Source: Pisolithus tinctorius (taxonomy: Eukaryota > Basidiomycota > Agaricomycetes > Boletales > Pisolithaceae). Taken from it: a DNA stretch of 64,000 nt. The notes below the pieces were generated by a model. That model saw only the letters and a list, made by a program, of their open reading frames with translations, made no database searches and had not been told where the DNA came from. Of the stretch, positions 12,896 through 25,221 are shown piece by piece (position 1 is the stretch's first letter; the number at the start of each line of letters is the position of its first letter). The stretch is taken from NCBI GenBank assembly GCA_024663395.1, contig JANFAH010000037.1:558001-622000 (forward strand), in the 5' to 3' direction. Both the position numbers and the translations under genes were made by a program.

Positions 12896-13176
12896 AGCGC
12901 GGGCGCGATGGACGATAGTGTAGTGCATTCATCTTAACGGAACATTACTTTCCCCATTCGTACTTCAGCCCACAGAGCTATGACAGCTCTTTATTCATTT
13001 TAGACATTAGACGACATTAGACTCTTAGAAAATGGCTAGTGGTTCTCGCCGTGCAGATGTACAGACACCTCACTGCTTTCGGGGAAATTCAAACTCGTTA
13101 TGAGTCTCTTGCAATATATTACGGAGGTGATATAAGTAGTGATAGCAAAGGGAGCACGAGACAGGAGCAGAACATT

Positions 13177-14172
13177 TCAGCTGACGACTTCGTAAAGTAT
13201 AGGTTCACCACGATGATCTTCCCGAACCCGATACGGGTCGCGACGTAGAGGGCGGCCGCGCCTCCTGCCCACGGCCAAGGAGTTGGTTTCTACCCCGGGT
13301 GGAGGGCTTTTGTGGATGGGTGCGTCCCATGCTAAGTGCTCTGTGTCTGCATCTTCTGTTGGTTCTTCTTCTTCACTAGACTCCTTTGCTGGTTCCTCTT
13401 GGACGTCCGCCTCCATTAGTCTTCCCTTTCCTTTGTCGACGCGCGGTGCGTCATCCTCCGCTTCACTCTCGCCGTCTTCAGTGACCGCTGCCTCTACTTC
13501 CTCCTCTTCTTCTATTGCCTCATCCCGAGACACGTCAGATGCTTCATCGTCATCTGGATTCAAGCGGTGTGCGATGATGCTGTCGACATCACTTAGCAGA
13601 CGCCGCACAAATCCATTTCCAGCAATATGAGCGGCATGATTTAGGAATGTCTGCATCAGACCGATCTCGCGCTGGAGTTCCGCCTGGACCAGCGTGGCTT
13701 CAACAAGTGCAGAGGACGCCTCTGCATGAGCCAGCCCAAGTTGTGTCTGGAGATGAGTGCGTTGGCGCTGGACGTCGTTCACCATTTCAGGAAGCCAGGT
13801 GGGGTCGCCCGCAGTAAACGGCGGGGGAGGGGGGTAAGTCAACTGCATCACAGGGGGCTGAAGGGTGGGAGATGGAGGTGGCGGAAGACCGGAGGGTTTG
13901 GCTGGAATCTTGTTGATTGGTTTTCCGCCGGTCTTTGGTACCCAGTGACCATCATCTGGGGGAGGGGGGAAGTACTCTAAAGGCCACTGACTAGTGCCGA
14001 TATCCCTCTCCCTTACGGGAGGTTTCTGTTGTTTGTGGTGTTGCTCTGGTTCAGAACTAGAGGTGGTGGCCTGTGGATTCGCGCGTGACTTTTTCCGACG
14101 GCCAGAAGTACGATCAGAGACAGGTGGTGTCCTCGATTTACGAGACGTGGATGTTCTTGGTTCTTTGGGCAT
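13177..14172 (-). CDS. Hypothetical protein, Pro-rich and acidic, 331 aa, intronless
   Basis: A single uninterrupted frame from ATG 14172 to 13177, the longest intronless ORF here. In order it has a basic Ser/Thr/Arg N-terminus (1-50), a Pro-rich segment with PPPP runs (about 65-120), a heptad-like helical section (130-200, QRQRTHLQTQL) and an acidic Glu/Asp stretch with EEEEEVE (215-275). It ends in a basic patch, GRRRGRPLRRDPYRVRED. This layout suggests a nuclear or nucleic-acid-associated protein, or a gag-like product, but no catalytic domain or zinc knuckle is present. The opposite-strand open frame at 13283-13630 is a Ser-rich shadow of the Glu/Asp codons. I recognise no family. Confidence 0.6.
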   Translation of the reverse strand: MPKEPRTSTSRKSRTPPVSDRTSGRRKKSRANPQATTSSSEPEQHHKQQKPPVRERDIGTSQWPLEYFPPPPDDGHWVPKTGGKPINKIPAKPSGLPPPPSPTLQPPVMQLTYPPPPPFTAGDPTWLPEMVNDVQRQRTHLQTQLGLAHAEASSALVEATLVQAELQREIGLMQTFLNHAAHIAGNGFVRRLLSDVDSIIAHRLNPDDDEASDVSRDEAIEEEEEVEAAVTEDGESEAEDDAPRVDKGKGRLMEADVQEEPAKESSEEEEPTEDADTEHLAWDAPIHKSPPPGVETNSLAVGRRRGRPLRRDPYRVREDHRGEPILYEVVS

Positions 14173-15832
14173 GTTAAGAGAGAGCTGTTTCGTCGGTAGA
14201 TGAGGGCGACAGTGAGAGCAAGCGGCTCACGATAGTGGTGGTAAGAATCCAAGAAAAGGACACGTAACTGTCACACTGTGGTGATTAAATAGTGGGTCCC
14301 ACCGTTCCACAGTACTGCAGTGACTCGAGTCGCTTTGACCTGCATGTCAGTGCCTATTGTCCGCCTGTTTAGGTGGACTCAGTCAGGGGTTTTTTGTCGG
14401 CCGTGCCTATTTTAGACGATGCCAAATTTGCTTTGACCCTCCGTCGTCCGCGGGTCCAAGAGCAGCCTGCACGCTGCTGTGCCGAGTCATGATGTGTGAA
14501 ACATTCCTCTCCGGGGTTGCCCGCCTGTCGACAATGGAACTCGTCTTGGCACTTGAAGTCACATATTCGTCAGGACTTGAAATAGGGGATATATCCCTTC
14601 CTGATGCCATAACTTCGGAACTGTAGGAAAGAACAGGACAGGTGAGATCTTGCTTTCTCTCGCGAAATGCCGTCGGGTCTCGAGGGGCTGTGTAAGAATG
14701 AGTTGTGGGAGTTCGGTGTTGCGAAATAGAAAATGCTGTGCTTTGGTCAACTAGAAGATGGCGCCGTCTGACGGTAGCACTCACCTTGTTTATGGCTGCG
14801 CCATAGCTCCCCGATCACACCCATATATGGACAGGAGCCAGGAGGATGTCTAGTCACACAACCACATCCCCTTCTGCTGGAGACAACGTCAAGTCCAGGA
14901 GTATACATGAGTATAGCTTTACATAGCTTTACAATGTTGATATAAAGTCATTACAGTGGTGAACCCAAGCAAGGCCAATGGGAAATCAAGGAATATCAAG
15001 GTATAATGCCAGCAGTGATGAATAATGATGAGCATGATGTATATGTACGGGAGACCGAGAGAAGCGAAATTGCAGCCGACGAAAAATGAGCGACGAATTT
15101 CCAGTTGCAGTGCCACTGTCCGCCCCTATTTTGGCCTGGTATCTCCTCGATTCCTACACTATACCACCCTACTGTAGTGCGTCACTTACGAAGGCCTGAA
15201 GCTTACAGATCGGGGCAATGATGCCGCCTGGTGGCACAATTGATCTGGTAAAGGATTTCGTGCAGAGCGAATGCGATGCTGGTATTGACGAACATCGTGG
15301 CTGTGGAATCCAGATACGGTACCATTATATTTTCTCATATTAGTAGGATACTCTGCCATTTGTCTTCTGCACGGCTCTTCGAGCCCCTCGAGTGGTTAGA
15401 CCACGATGCCAATCAGCCATCGCCTCGAGAGCTCTTAGATGAGATAGCCCCATAAACCATTCTAATTTCTTATAATTACGGTACGGTCAGAGTTCACGCG
15501 TCACGACCAGGTTCTCAGAGGGAGATAGCTTGATGCGAATGACGGACCTCAACTCCTTCATGTGAACCATGATTCTCGGCAGTACGCATTGTCCGCTCCT
15601 GAAAACACGACACACCCCTGAAATTGTGCCACGAAAGTAATGGTGTTTTTTCTTTTCTTTTCGATGAGTGTTAAAAAGGACATTGCTAGTGACTGGCGGA
15701 GCGGTTGGGTTTTGTCGATGAAGCATGGTCTCCGAAAACTGATACCAACCGACAAGTAATTGAATTCGAGAGTTGCAAGGACATCGCAATGCGAGATTGG
15801 TAGTGAGATACACACTCGTTGCGCGCATGCTT
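14173..15832. other. Intergenic, one weak minus-strand frame
   Basis: A minus-strand frame at 14407-14784 contains a Ser/Thr-rich stretch (MASGRDISPISSPDEYV) that might be an exon, but neither start nor splice partners could be fixed. The remainder to the F-box stop at 15833 shows only short frames. Confidence 0.35.
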
Positions 15833-17409
15833 TTACTCGTGAGACGATTGCTCCCCTACTACAGCACCCATGTCGTCCACGAGACCAGAGGTGAACATCG
15901 GCACGCACTGCATTACCGAGGTGAGGAAATGAACAATGCTGGAAGGGGAGCCACCCACGAGCTGCAGACGGGAACCTGCTGATTTTGAAAGCTCCGATTC
16001 ATGGCACAAGACGACGTCTTCAAGCTCCACGACACAATATTCTCGCAGTATTTCGTATAGCATGCAAAATGATGGGACGTCTTCCTCCTCGGCATAGGCG
16101 CCTTCGATACGGACACGTAGTGGTTGTTGGTGCTGTCGTTCCACGAGCCATCGCACGAAGGCATTGTTTTCTCGAATGGGTGGTTCTAGCCATAAGCTGG
16201 GGTCCATGTCACGGAATGCCACGCTTTCAAGGCTTTTCCAGTGGTCTACAGGCGATCGAAGTGAGTAGATGCCTTCACAGGGGTCGAAAAAGGCGTGTGG
16301 GAGAGATTCCGAATAAAATTCCGCATGGCATACATTTGGGAACACTCTGCAAAGAGCCAGAGCACCCGAAGTATCCAGACTGCTAGATTCCATCGTGAAA
16401 GAGACCTGCTTAACGCTACTGAACTTCCCCTCAAGACTGCTGAAGAGCGAAGAAATTATATCTTCCAAGCTAACAGCATAGTCGAGAGATATGAGCTTCG
16501 GGGTTACAATTGCTTTGAAGAATTCACTTGTGCTCGTGAGGCTGATTTTCAATGTCTCAAGAACAGGGAAATGAACGCTGTTTGGTTGGAGTAACCACGG
16601 CGGCGTATGACCGGAAAGCGTCAATGTGACCAGTGTGAGAACCGGAATATGCGTTGAAAACGACATGCCTGTGGAATTTTTAAAACTGATATGGTTCAGG
16701 GGCATTGAGTTTGACTGTAAGACATACCAGGCGTTGAGCGGTGCCGACTGCGACCATCACGATCATCAACCATGAGATACCCAAGTTCCAGGTGCTCTAG
16801 AACAGGAACGTTTGTTGCAGAAAGAAAAGTAGGAAAGGTATCGACACTCCAGTCGAGTTCAATACGTTTCAAAGATGGAAACTTGACAGCACCTATACGG
16901 TCCAAAATAAACTGCGGCAAGGACGCCGAAGACCACGAATAGATGTAAAGGGTATGCCAGCGGTCAGCACAAGGAATGAGGAGGTCCAGACCTTCACGAA
17001 GACTACTGTGATTCTTGGACGACTCAACTCGAATAGTAATATCGAGCGGTGCCTCGCGACTTTTCTTCAGGTGTAACCTCACGGCAGGGCTTAACTTCCT
17101 CGAGCTTACAATCTCTATCGCAGACCAGAAATTCGGATGGTCCAGAATTACATCCCTCCAATGCCGCGATACACGTGCGAGGATCTCTTTTTGTGAAGGA
17201 TTGGTCCCACGAAGAGCAAGGAGAAGGATTGAGGAGAGCAGCTCCACAGGGAGACACTGGATGGGTGGTGGTCTTGTTCGGATCAGTTCGTCGATTCTCT
17301 TCCTCTGCTCCGCTGCCGCCGTACGGACGTCCGATAGCTGTTTGACAAGGTTTCGCTCATTTTCCTCTAGCCGGACCAACTCAGCTCGCGCTGCAACAAG
17401 TTCGTCCAT
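15833..17409 (-). CDS. F-box protein A of the MDELxxAR family, 505 aa
   Basis: Two exons, 16728-17409 and 15833-16668, joined by a 59-nt intron in phase 1 (CCT G / GC ATG). The N-terminus is a coiled coil (residues 1-45, ELVRLEENERNLVKQL) followed by an F-box (about 50-95, IQCLPVELLSSILLLALRG) and then Leu-rich repeat-like strands such as FPVLETLKISL. The likely role is an adaptor of an SCF ubiquitin ligase; the target is unknown. It is nearly identical to the plus-strand gene at 33968-35538 and sits in one arm of the inverted duplication. Upstream lie the shared intergenic element and an S9 peptidase relic. No frame damage is seen. Confidence 0.85.
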
Positions 17410-17934
17410 GTCGATGGCTCTATGAGATCGGTGTCAGTAAGAATGATTCTGAGGGTTCAACATTCACCTATGAAGAATTACTGGAGTTGAGTCACTTCGA
17501 AAATGATCGTCAGAACGCGTAGAATTTCAGGTACGTTTGAACGAGTCCAAGGTCAGAGGGACCCTGTAATACTACTGACCGGCTCGAGCACTCTGACTTT
17601 GAATTTTGGGTTACGTCTTCTTACTTGCTCGTCGATGAATTGGCATCCGACTTCGACCTTCGCTGGCCTAGCCTCCTTTCCGATTGAATTCGGTGGCGGT
17701 GAGCGGCCCAACTCTGTTGACGTCGCCTCGATATGGGTTCTTCGTGAGCTGGGTTGCTTGATTTATGCAACGGTTGTCTGCGCATTGCTATACAGCTCTC
17801 CACCCACAGTCGACGTGAGTCAGGTTTACCTTACCCTTGTCTCGCCGCGAAAGCATTGCAATCAGCAGATGTGTATGTGTTAGAAGTATACGTGCATAAC
17901 TTGAACATAACACTACACAGCTGATCCTGGATCA

Positions 17935-18200
17935 TATAATCTCCAGGTAACTTGCTTGTCCCTATCGATAAGGTCCGTTCACATGTCACTTTATGCTCGG
18001 AAAAGTTGTTGGTTGGCAGTTCCAGAAAATTGGCCTGCTTCTTCCGTCTACTATGGGGTTCGCACCTGTTTGAAATCCGACGTCACAATTGCTCCGGAGT
18101 TGGAATCACATCCTTCCATGAGTGGGTTCCATGACAGATTATATTTTCAAAAGAATGATACCCACTTTCAAAGGAATTTGACACTCCAGGTCGTGCCCCA
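17935..18200 (-). promoter_or_regulatory. Conserved intergenic element, copy upstream of F-box A
   Basis: In reverse complement it carries the shared motifs ATCTGTCATGGA-like, GACGTCGGATTTCAAACAGG, a GAAGAAGCAGGCCAATTTTC block, CAAAGTGACATGTGAACGG and TTACCTGGAGAT, in the same order as copies at 30505 and 33250. It has no sustained open frame. It lies between an F-box gene and an S9 peptidase relic that point away from each other, so a shared bidirectional promoter or 5' UTR region is the simplest reading. Confidence 0.5.
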
Positions 18201-18404
18201 ATAACTGTAGGGTCTGTCGCTAGTCCCGTGGGCACTTGCGTTAATGAAGCATGTAATATCACCAACACGACGGATTGATGGTGGCAACGAGTGGTCTGGG
18301 AGGATTGCCCAGGTGCTTACAAGTATTCAGGGTGGCTTGGGCTGGCATGCAGGAATACATTGACGCTTGGAAACTGTAATCTAATCTGACGACCGTCTTT
18401 CCTT

Positions 18405-18700
18405 GTAGGTTTCCGCAGGTACCATGTCCGCATTTCGCATGCCGAAGTACATACCGCGGATAATCGCGACTTCAGGGATGCCAATTTCGCAGTGTGCCCG
18501 GGGCAACCCGTGTCCGTTCTCGGAGGTCGTATCGTTAATACCTACCGACTGCCGTCACCACGCTGTGTCATTAATACCGCGCAGGATACCATCTTGCCAC
18601 CTGCTTTAGGAGTTAATCTCTATTCATCCCTGGCCTTCAATCCATCCGGTGCCAAGGTCGTCTGGCAAGAATGGTTTCATGCCGAAAGTCCTCGCCGTCT
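18405..18700 (+). pseudogene. S9 peptidase relic
   Basis: Starts with GTAGGTTTCCGCAGGTA, which matches the intron of the intact S9 gene on the minus strand (about 29840-29860), and continues with a match to its exon. The encoded fragment VINTAQDTILP then LYSSLAFNPSGAKVVWQEWF corresponds to the propeller strand that reads FNPSGTKIAWQEWYHPDMP elsewhere. The rest of the gene is missing. The fragment points away from F-box A, as the intact pair does at 30 kb. Confidence 0.75.
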
Positions 18701-19467
18701 TCCTTCTGTGCTTCGTACGTCTAATACACGGCATTCTTTTGGTTGTTCACACTCTTATGTATCTAGGAATACTGAAACTATGAGGCTATGTACAATTCAG
18801 CTTGGTAGGAAGGGTGGTGGTTGGAGAACGTCGAAAGCACACATGAATGCCCGTATCCGTGAAACTCGTAATACGGTGGATGGGGGGCTAACAACCTCCA
18901 ATGACTCACCCAAAACTATGTTGAGGCGGGGCAAAAACATAGCTGGCATCCGACGACATCCGTCTAGGTGAAGCGGAGCAGACAATTAGCAGTAGCACCA
19001 GTGCGAAAACTTACGCGTGATGAGCATCACAAGTTGCAGTCAAAGTCAACGACCCATGATTTGGGCTCTCGAGAGGGATTAACTATTGCGGGTGATGGAC
19101 ACCGATGCTTTGTCCGTGCGTGCTTTTGTAGTGAACCATGGCCCTCATCTTAAGGGTTGTACGCACCAGTGTGGCGTACATTTGCACGGTTGCCGCCTAG
19201 ACCCAAGATCCCTCTGATGAAAATACGTGGCAAAGGAAATGGAGCCTTTGTGTTCGATTCGTTGTGTAACAACAATATTGACGACTGCCGGGTGGACCAT
19301 ATCTCGACAATAAAGCGTGGATCTCCCAAAACCTGGCAGGAAGTAATGATATTTGAGAGTTGCGCGTACACCAGGTGAAGGAGGAACTGCACGATCAAAG
19401 ACGAGCACTGGGGTAAATATAATACAAAGTGGCCGTACGCATACTACCACCTGTAAGATGGCGTTCC
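18701..19467. other. Spacer between F-box A and B, no gene
   Basis: No supported gene. The part 19150-19470 is a duplicated 3' flank of the F-box family and matches 32640-32940 in reverse complement. The middle part shows no recognisable feature. Confidence 0.5.
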
Positions 19468-21020
19468 TCATTCTGGGGCACCCCCTGTTAGGGTACCTAT
19501 GTCATCCAGTGGTGAATATTTGAATACTGGCGCGCACTGCATTTGTGAGGTGAGGAAATGAACAGCGCTATTAGGGGAATCACTCACAAGCTGCAGACGA
19601 GAACCTGCTGATTTTGAAAGCACCGAATCATGGCGCAAGGTGACGTTCTTCAGCTCAACAACACAGTATTCCCGGAGTATTTCATACAGCCTACAAAATG
19701 ATTCAACATCTTCGTCCGTGAAGTAGCCATCTTCGAAGCGGACGCGGAGTGGGCGTAGGTCCTGTCGTGTTATAAGCCACCGTGCAAAGTCATTGTTTTC
19801 TCGAATAGGTAGCGCCAGCCATATATCAGGGCCGAACCGACCAAATACCACAGTCTCGAGGCTTTTCCAGTAATCCGCGGGAGATTGCAACCCATCGATA
19901 CCTTCGCAGGAACCGAAAAAAGCCGGCAGCACCCATACTGAGTAAAATTCCACATGGCAAACTCGCGGAAATGCTCTGCAAAGAGCTAGAGCATCCAGCG
20001 TATTCAGATTGCTTGAGAGCATTGTCAAAGACACCTGCCTGACGCTACTGAACTTGTCCCCAAAACCGCTGAAGACAGTAGAAAGCGGATTTTCCGAGAC
20101 AGCAGTATAGTCAAGATTTGTGAGCTTCGGAGCCATGATTGCTTTGAAGAAATCATCTGCATTTCTGAGCCTGATTCCTAAGGTCTCAAGAACAGGAAAG
20201 TGGACACTGTTTGGTTGGAGTGACCACTGTGGTATATCACCCGAGAGCGATAATGTCACCAGTGTCAGAACCGGAATTTGCATGGACAACGAGGTGCCTG
20301 AAAAATTGATGAGACTGATGGGCTTCAGAGCCACGAAGCTTCGCTGCAAAACAAACCAGGCGTTGAGTGTAGATCATTATTAATAAATGAGATTTTCAAA
20401 TGCTCCAGAACCTGGACACTAGTTGGGGAAAGGAAAGTAGGAAAGACATCTACTGCCGGCCCGAGCTCAACACGTTTCAGGGATGGAAGCTTGACAGCAC
20501 CGAGACGGTCTAAAATAAACTGCGGCATGGTTGTAAGACGGCTCCGTGGATGGACGGAAAGACTACGCCAGCGGTCTGCATAAGGAACAAGGAGGTCCAG
20601 ACCTTCACAAAGGGTACCGTAGTATCTGTCCCACCCAACTCGAACACTGATATCGAGCAGTGCCTCACGACTTTTCTCCAAATGAAGCCTCACAGCAGGG
20701 CTTAACTTCTGCGAACCCAGAATCTCTATCGTGGACCAGAAACTCACATGGTCCAGAATTACATCTCTCCAATGCCGTGATACACGTGCGAGGATCTCTT
20801 TTTGTGAAGGATTGGTTCCACGGAGAGCAAGGTGAAGGATTGACACAAGCAGCTCTACGGGGAGACGCTGGATGAGTGGTAGTCTTTGCTGGATCAGTTC
20901 GTCGATTCTCTTCCTCTGTGCCGCTGCGGCTGCACGGACGTCCGATAGTTGTTCGACAAGGTTTCGCTCATTTTCCTCCAGCCGAGCCAACTCAGCCCGC
21001 GCTACAATAACTTCATCCAT
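19468..21020 (-). CDS. F-box protein B of the MDELxxAR family, 497 aa
   Basis: Exons 20357-21020 and 19468-20297 joined by a 59-nt phase-1 intron at the same site as in its relatives (CCT G / GC ACC). The N-terminal coiled coil (LARLEENERNLVEQL) precedes the F-box (IQRLPVELLVSILHLALRG) and the C-terminal Leu-rich half (VHFPVLETLGIRL). It ends in TGGAPE. SCF adaptor role is inferred from the domain. The dead copy at 31125-32630 shares its C-terminal GAPE-type ending and looks like its mirror partner. Confidence 0.85.
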
Positions 21021-21429
21021 CCCGGTGACCCTGTCAGATAGTGTCAGTACAAGTCATTACCCAGGATCGGACATATTAACTGGATTTATAACTTTCAAAG
21101 GGAAAGAGATCTATGTACCAAAAAGCAGAATCTCGATCTGGTAGAATTGCGCTCGAACGAGTCTAAGAGTCAAGAGCTTAAGCTTGGGCACGCCTTGATG
21201 CCTGAAAGACGGAAAGGCAGGTTGAATAACTCCAACACCTGAACTCCGAATTTTAGTTCCGAGGAATTCTGGTTATTATTTACACACCTTGATGAACGCT
21301 AAATTCGACGTCCGTCAAGTGCACTCTACCCATGTTTCGAGGCCAAAATGCAATGGCAGGATTTAAGCCAAGAGCTAACTGAACCCGGTCACCTAGCTGT
21401 CCTTCAAGTTCATGGCAAACGTCCAGACT

Positions 21430-21610
21430 CCGAGTCCGATCACGCCATGCAAGGTTTGCTGAATTGCAGTCGGATGTCACATCGCACTTGGAAAGGTCCT
21501 CAGCCAGAAAAATGGCCTGCTTCTTCGGTCTATGGCATAATTCACACCTGCCTGAAACCCGACGTCGCAATCGCTCCAGAGCGAGGACAGCACCATACCA
21601 TGGGTGCTTT
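21430..21610 (-). promoter_or_regulatory. Partial copy of the conserved intergenic element
   Basis: On the minus strand the blocks GACGTCGGGTTTCAGGCAGG and GAAGAAGCAGGCCATTTTTC match the element copies at 17935, 30505 and 33250. The flanking blocks are worn. It lies upstream of F-box B, as expected for the module. Confidence 0.45.
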
Positions 21611-21914
21611 GTCGTGGTTGTGCCGTGATTTTCGTGGCCCCCCACTTGCACGTACACGCCCGGAGGCGCGGGACGAAAGCAATGGGGTTTCCTTTATATA
21701 TATAGTGCTGTACTAATGGTATCGGTAACCAGCAGACTGGCCAGGTATTGTCGATCTTGAAGTGTGGGTCTCCCGAAAGCTGGCACAAACTTGGTAAGAA
21801 GTTATATTCATCCACCACAGGCGGAGGATTTGGACGATAAGAAACGAACACCAGGCTAAATATAATGCAAAGTCGCCGCACGCACTATGCTATTACCACC
21901 ACTGTTCTGGTTTT

Positions 21915-22886
21915 CCTATTCGGACACCCGCTTGTCGTCCACGAGACCAGTGAATGTCGATACACACTGCATTCGCGAGGGGAGGAAATGAGCAACGCTA
22001 CTAGGGGAATCGCTCTCGAGCTACGGACAAGAACCTGCTGATTTTGAAAGCTCCGATTTGCGACATAGGGTGATACCTTCACGCTCCACGACACAATATT
22101 CTGGCAGTTCTTTGTACAGCCTACACGCTGACCTAATGAATTTCTCTATGAAGCGGGAGCCTTCAATGCGGACGCATAGTGGCTTTTGGTCCTAAAGCCC
22201 AAAAAGCCACCGAATGAACACGTTGTTATCTCGAATAGGGGGCTCCAGCAATATCTCCATGTCCATCCCACGAAGTACCACAGTTTCGAGGCTTTTCCGG
22301 TGGTAAGGAAATTAGGAAAAGCTTTGACCTTTAACTCGAGCTCGGCACGTTTCAGGGATGGAAACCCGACACTGCCAAGATGGTCCATAACATACGGCGT
22401 GGATCTCCGAGTCTGTGAAGAAACGGAGAGACTACGCCAGCGGTTTGCACAAGGAATGAGGAGGTCCAGACCTCCATGAACACATTCGTTCTGCCTGAAT
22501 TGAATCCCGACTTGAATATCAATATCAAGCAGCTCCTGGCAACTTCCCTTCAAGTGTAACCTCGCTGCAGGGCTTGACTTCTGCGAGCCAACAATCTCTA
22601 TCACGGACCAGAAACTCGGATTGGCCAGAACCACATCCCTCCAACACCGCCACACACGTGCCAGGATCTCCCCCTCCTGCGAAGGGTTGGTCCCAATGAC
22701 AGCGAAGCGAAGGATTGGCGAAAGCAGCTCTACAGGGAGACGTTGAATGAATGGGGGACGTTTTTGGATCTGTTCGTTGATTCTCTTTTTCTGTACCGCT
22801 GCTGCTGCAGCACGGAGTTTGACAAGTCTTCGCTCATTGACCTCCAGCCAAGTCAGTTCGGTTCGCGATAAAGCAAGTTCATCCAC
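21915..22886 (-). pseudogene. F-box pseudogene C of the MDELxxAR family
   Basis: The first half is open and family-like (DELALSRTELTWLEVNERR, IQRLPVELLSPIL), but the position of the family ATG is GTG (22884-22886). After FPNFL the frame jumps into a shifted piece of exon 2, so about 130 codons including the intron are deleted. Exon 2 remains only as out-of-frame scraps down to about 21915. Start loss, internal deletion and frame change together support a dead gene. Confidence 0.85.
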
Positions 22887-23823
22887 GATGTGAAGCCGAT
22901 GGCTCTGTTGGACGGGCGTCAGTATGTAACTACGAACAATTGCTGGACTGAAAGTAAAATTACCACAGCTTCACAGGGTTTCAATTTTGCAGAACCACGT
23001 CTGAACGAGACTAGCAGTCGAAGGCTCAAGGTTGGGCACGCCTTGATACCTGGAAGGCGGAAGGGTAGCTTGGGCAACTCGACGTTCTGTGCTTTGTATG
23101 AAGCAGCATTATACAGGGGCCAATAGGAGTTGAGAAGGAACAAGTCACATAGGAGCTCTGAGATCTAACATCCCACCTTCCTTGATGAACTAGCACATTG
23201 GCGTCAGACTGCTATAAAGCGCTCCTGGAGGCCACTTAGTGCAATGCCAGCAGGTGTTGACCTAGAGTAAATGGCGCCTACTTCCTTAGAGCCATATCAC
23301 GCCATGCGGGTGCTTTGTCGCGGTCATGCTGGATTGATTGTTGACGAACAACGATGAGACGAATACTACCGTCTAGGACACTGTCGGGGGACGGCTTCGA
23401 GCAATCCGAACGTATTGAGGATGCGGAAGGAGGACAGCATTGACAGATCATTGCCAGCCGCCAATTATTCAATAAACTGGGGCCACGGAAGTACAGTATC
23501 AGTTGCCTCGCGAAGGATGCATAGATACGTTCCAGCCAGCTTTCCTCTGGTTGTCACATGTAGCTTGGCCTCATCGCTTAGTGGTTTCAACCCAATACAG
23601 GACTAAGTTTATTATTCTAAGTTCATCACGCTCGACACGATCGAAGGTAGGCAATCAATAGCGTAGTCCAAACATCGAGAAAGGCAGGGAAAACATGGAA
23701 CCAAAAGAAAGGAGAGGTCGTGATTCGCTATGCACGGGTAATGGAGAAGGAGCGTAAGCAGGTGGGGTATACGCAGTGAAGCAGGTTTATGTAAAGGCAG
23801 TGGGTGGGGGGCTACTGAGACGC
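22887..23823. other. Intergenic between F-box pseudogene and septin
   Basis: The part to about 23120 resembles the 5' flank of the F-box family (ACGAGTCT and GGCACGCCTTGATGCC-like blocks also upstream of F-box B). The rest to 23823 shows no gene; its right end is septin 3' flank. Confidence 0.4.
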
Positions 23824-25221
23824 TCATCGTCGGGCACTGCCACGGCCATAGCCAGCCTGAAGACTGTCGAGCTCGACTTCCAATTGCTTGATGGTACTGT
23901 GTGCCAATTCCAAATCTTTGTTGAGACGGTCGCGCTCGGCGATAAGCTACAAGAAATGGGTGGGTGGGACAACACGACATGCACAAATCAGGGAATACTT
24001 ACGTGTTGCTCCCACTGCCTGAAGCGTGCCTCCTCTGCCTTGACTTGCTCCGTAAAGCGTCTACGAAGTTGTTCTTCCTCTTCCTTGAACTTGGGATTGT
24101 CGACCTTCTTAACTTTGGGTTCACCAAACTTCCTGGTCTCCATCTGTTGCTGGCGGTAGTTCTCGTAGTGGAGCTCCTCCGTAGTGGAAATGAGATCCAG
24201 CATATGTGTACGAATGAGCAGGGAGCGAAGCTTGCGGAAGTCGCAGTGGTTTTCGTTCTCGACTTCGGCAACACCCCAGAGATATTCGCGGCCCTTGACG
24301 GTGCGTCCATCGAGCGTCCTGACATCTTCTGTGGAACCGATGATGGAGAAGGGCATGGCATCGGCCAGCATGCGAGCATGCTCAACAGCACCTTCATCTT
24401 CGGGCTCTACGGGAGGTTGATAGATACGGATACCCTGCGCAACGATGACTTCGCGAATCCGCCGTTTGAAAGTGAACAGGTCGTTTTGGGTCAGAGTGTC
24501 AGCTTTTGCAACGACGGGGATCAAGTTGACACGCGTCCCGAGACGCTTCATGATTTCGATATCCAGAGGCTTGAGCCTGACAGAATTTTAAAAAGAGCTC
24601 CTGATAGTGTTACACAGGGGATGGGATGTCAACGCACGTGTGACCAGTGGGCCTGATGAAGTACAGGCAGGCATGTACACGAAGGTCGATCTTTTCGCTA
24701 CGCTGGGGTTGTTGCTCCTGTCGCATGTACGCTTCATGCTGATCGTCGATGAAGTCGACGATGGGGCTCCAGGAGTCGCGGTTATTGACGTAATCGCCGA
24801 ACCCAGGCGTGTCGATGACGGTGAGCTTTACTTTGAACTGCTTCTCCTCGAGCTCAGCCTTGATGATGTCGACTTCGGTTAATTTGTCGAGCTGCTTGTG
24901 GTGACGGCGAGCGTAGTTCTTTGGGGGAGACAGCTCGGTAGCGAAGAGCGTGGTTAACGAGCGTAGTCTTCCCCAGACCAGATTCGCCTGTGCGTGAGGA
25001 AGTTCAAAACCAACTGAAAGGGGTTTCAAGCTCGGACGAGTACGAACCAACTACCATGAGGGTGAAGTGGGCCCCATGTTTGGCGACGATTTTGTGCCTC
25101 TAAACAACACGAAGAAGTGAGTCAAAACGTGAACTCGACGATTGGTTGGGCATTGAGCACGGACCTGGTTGGGAAGGTTTGCGATACCAATACCATCTGA
25201 GACAGGAGCTGGGTTGGCCAT
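23824..25221 (-). CDS. CDC12: Septin, Cdc12/AspC type, one suspected frameshift
   Basis: GTP-binding filament protein of the septin ring at bud necks, septa and hyphal tips. The start MANPAPVSDGIGIANLPNQ and HKIVAKHGAHFTLMVV match the Cdc12/AspC subgroup. The P-loop GESGLGKTT is formed across an intron, the switch motif DTPGFGDYVNNRDSW follows, then AKADTLT and the septin unique element. The C-terminus is a coiled coil (RFTEQVKAEEARF, then LIAERDRLNKDLELAH in the last exon), stop at 23824. Just after the P-loop, at about 24952, GTTAACCACG must lose one base to continue as VNTLFATEL. All else is intact, so a sequence error is likely. Confidence 0.9.

Larger units (their letters stand above)
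15833..21020 (-). repeat. Left arm of a large inverted segmental duplication
   Basis: Gene order on the minus strand (F-box B, about 2 kb spacer, F-box A) mirrors 31.1-35.5 kb on the plus strand. Similarity is not limited to coding sequence: spacer segments around 17940-18300 and 19150-19470 match 33134-33480 and 32640-32940 in reverse complement. The left spacer is about 700 bp longer, largely because its S9 relic is longer. Confidence 0.8.

Noticed and set aside
13283..13630. Ser-rich plus-strand frame
   Set aside because: Antisense of the Glu/Asp-rich part of the 331-residue minus-strand ORF; Ser runs come from reversed GAA/GAG codons.
15385..15440. tRNA-like string with GAGTGGTTAGACC
   Set aside because: Has a D-arm-like sequence but no B box downstream and no acceptor pairing.
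23964..24656. Plus-strand open frame of 230 codons
   Set aside because: It is the antisense shadow of the septin exon, which shows clear family motifs on the minus strand.
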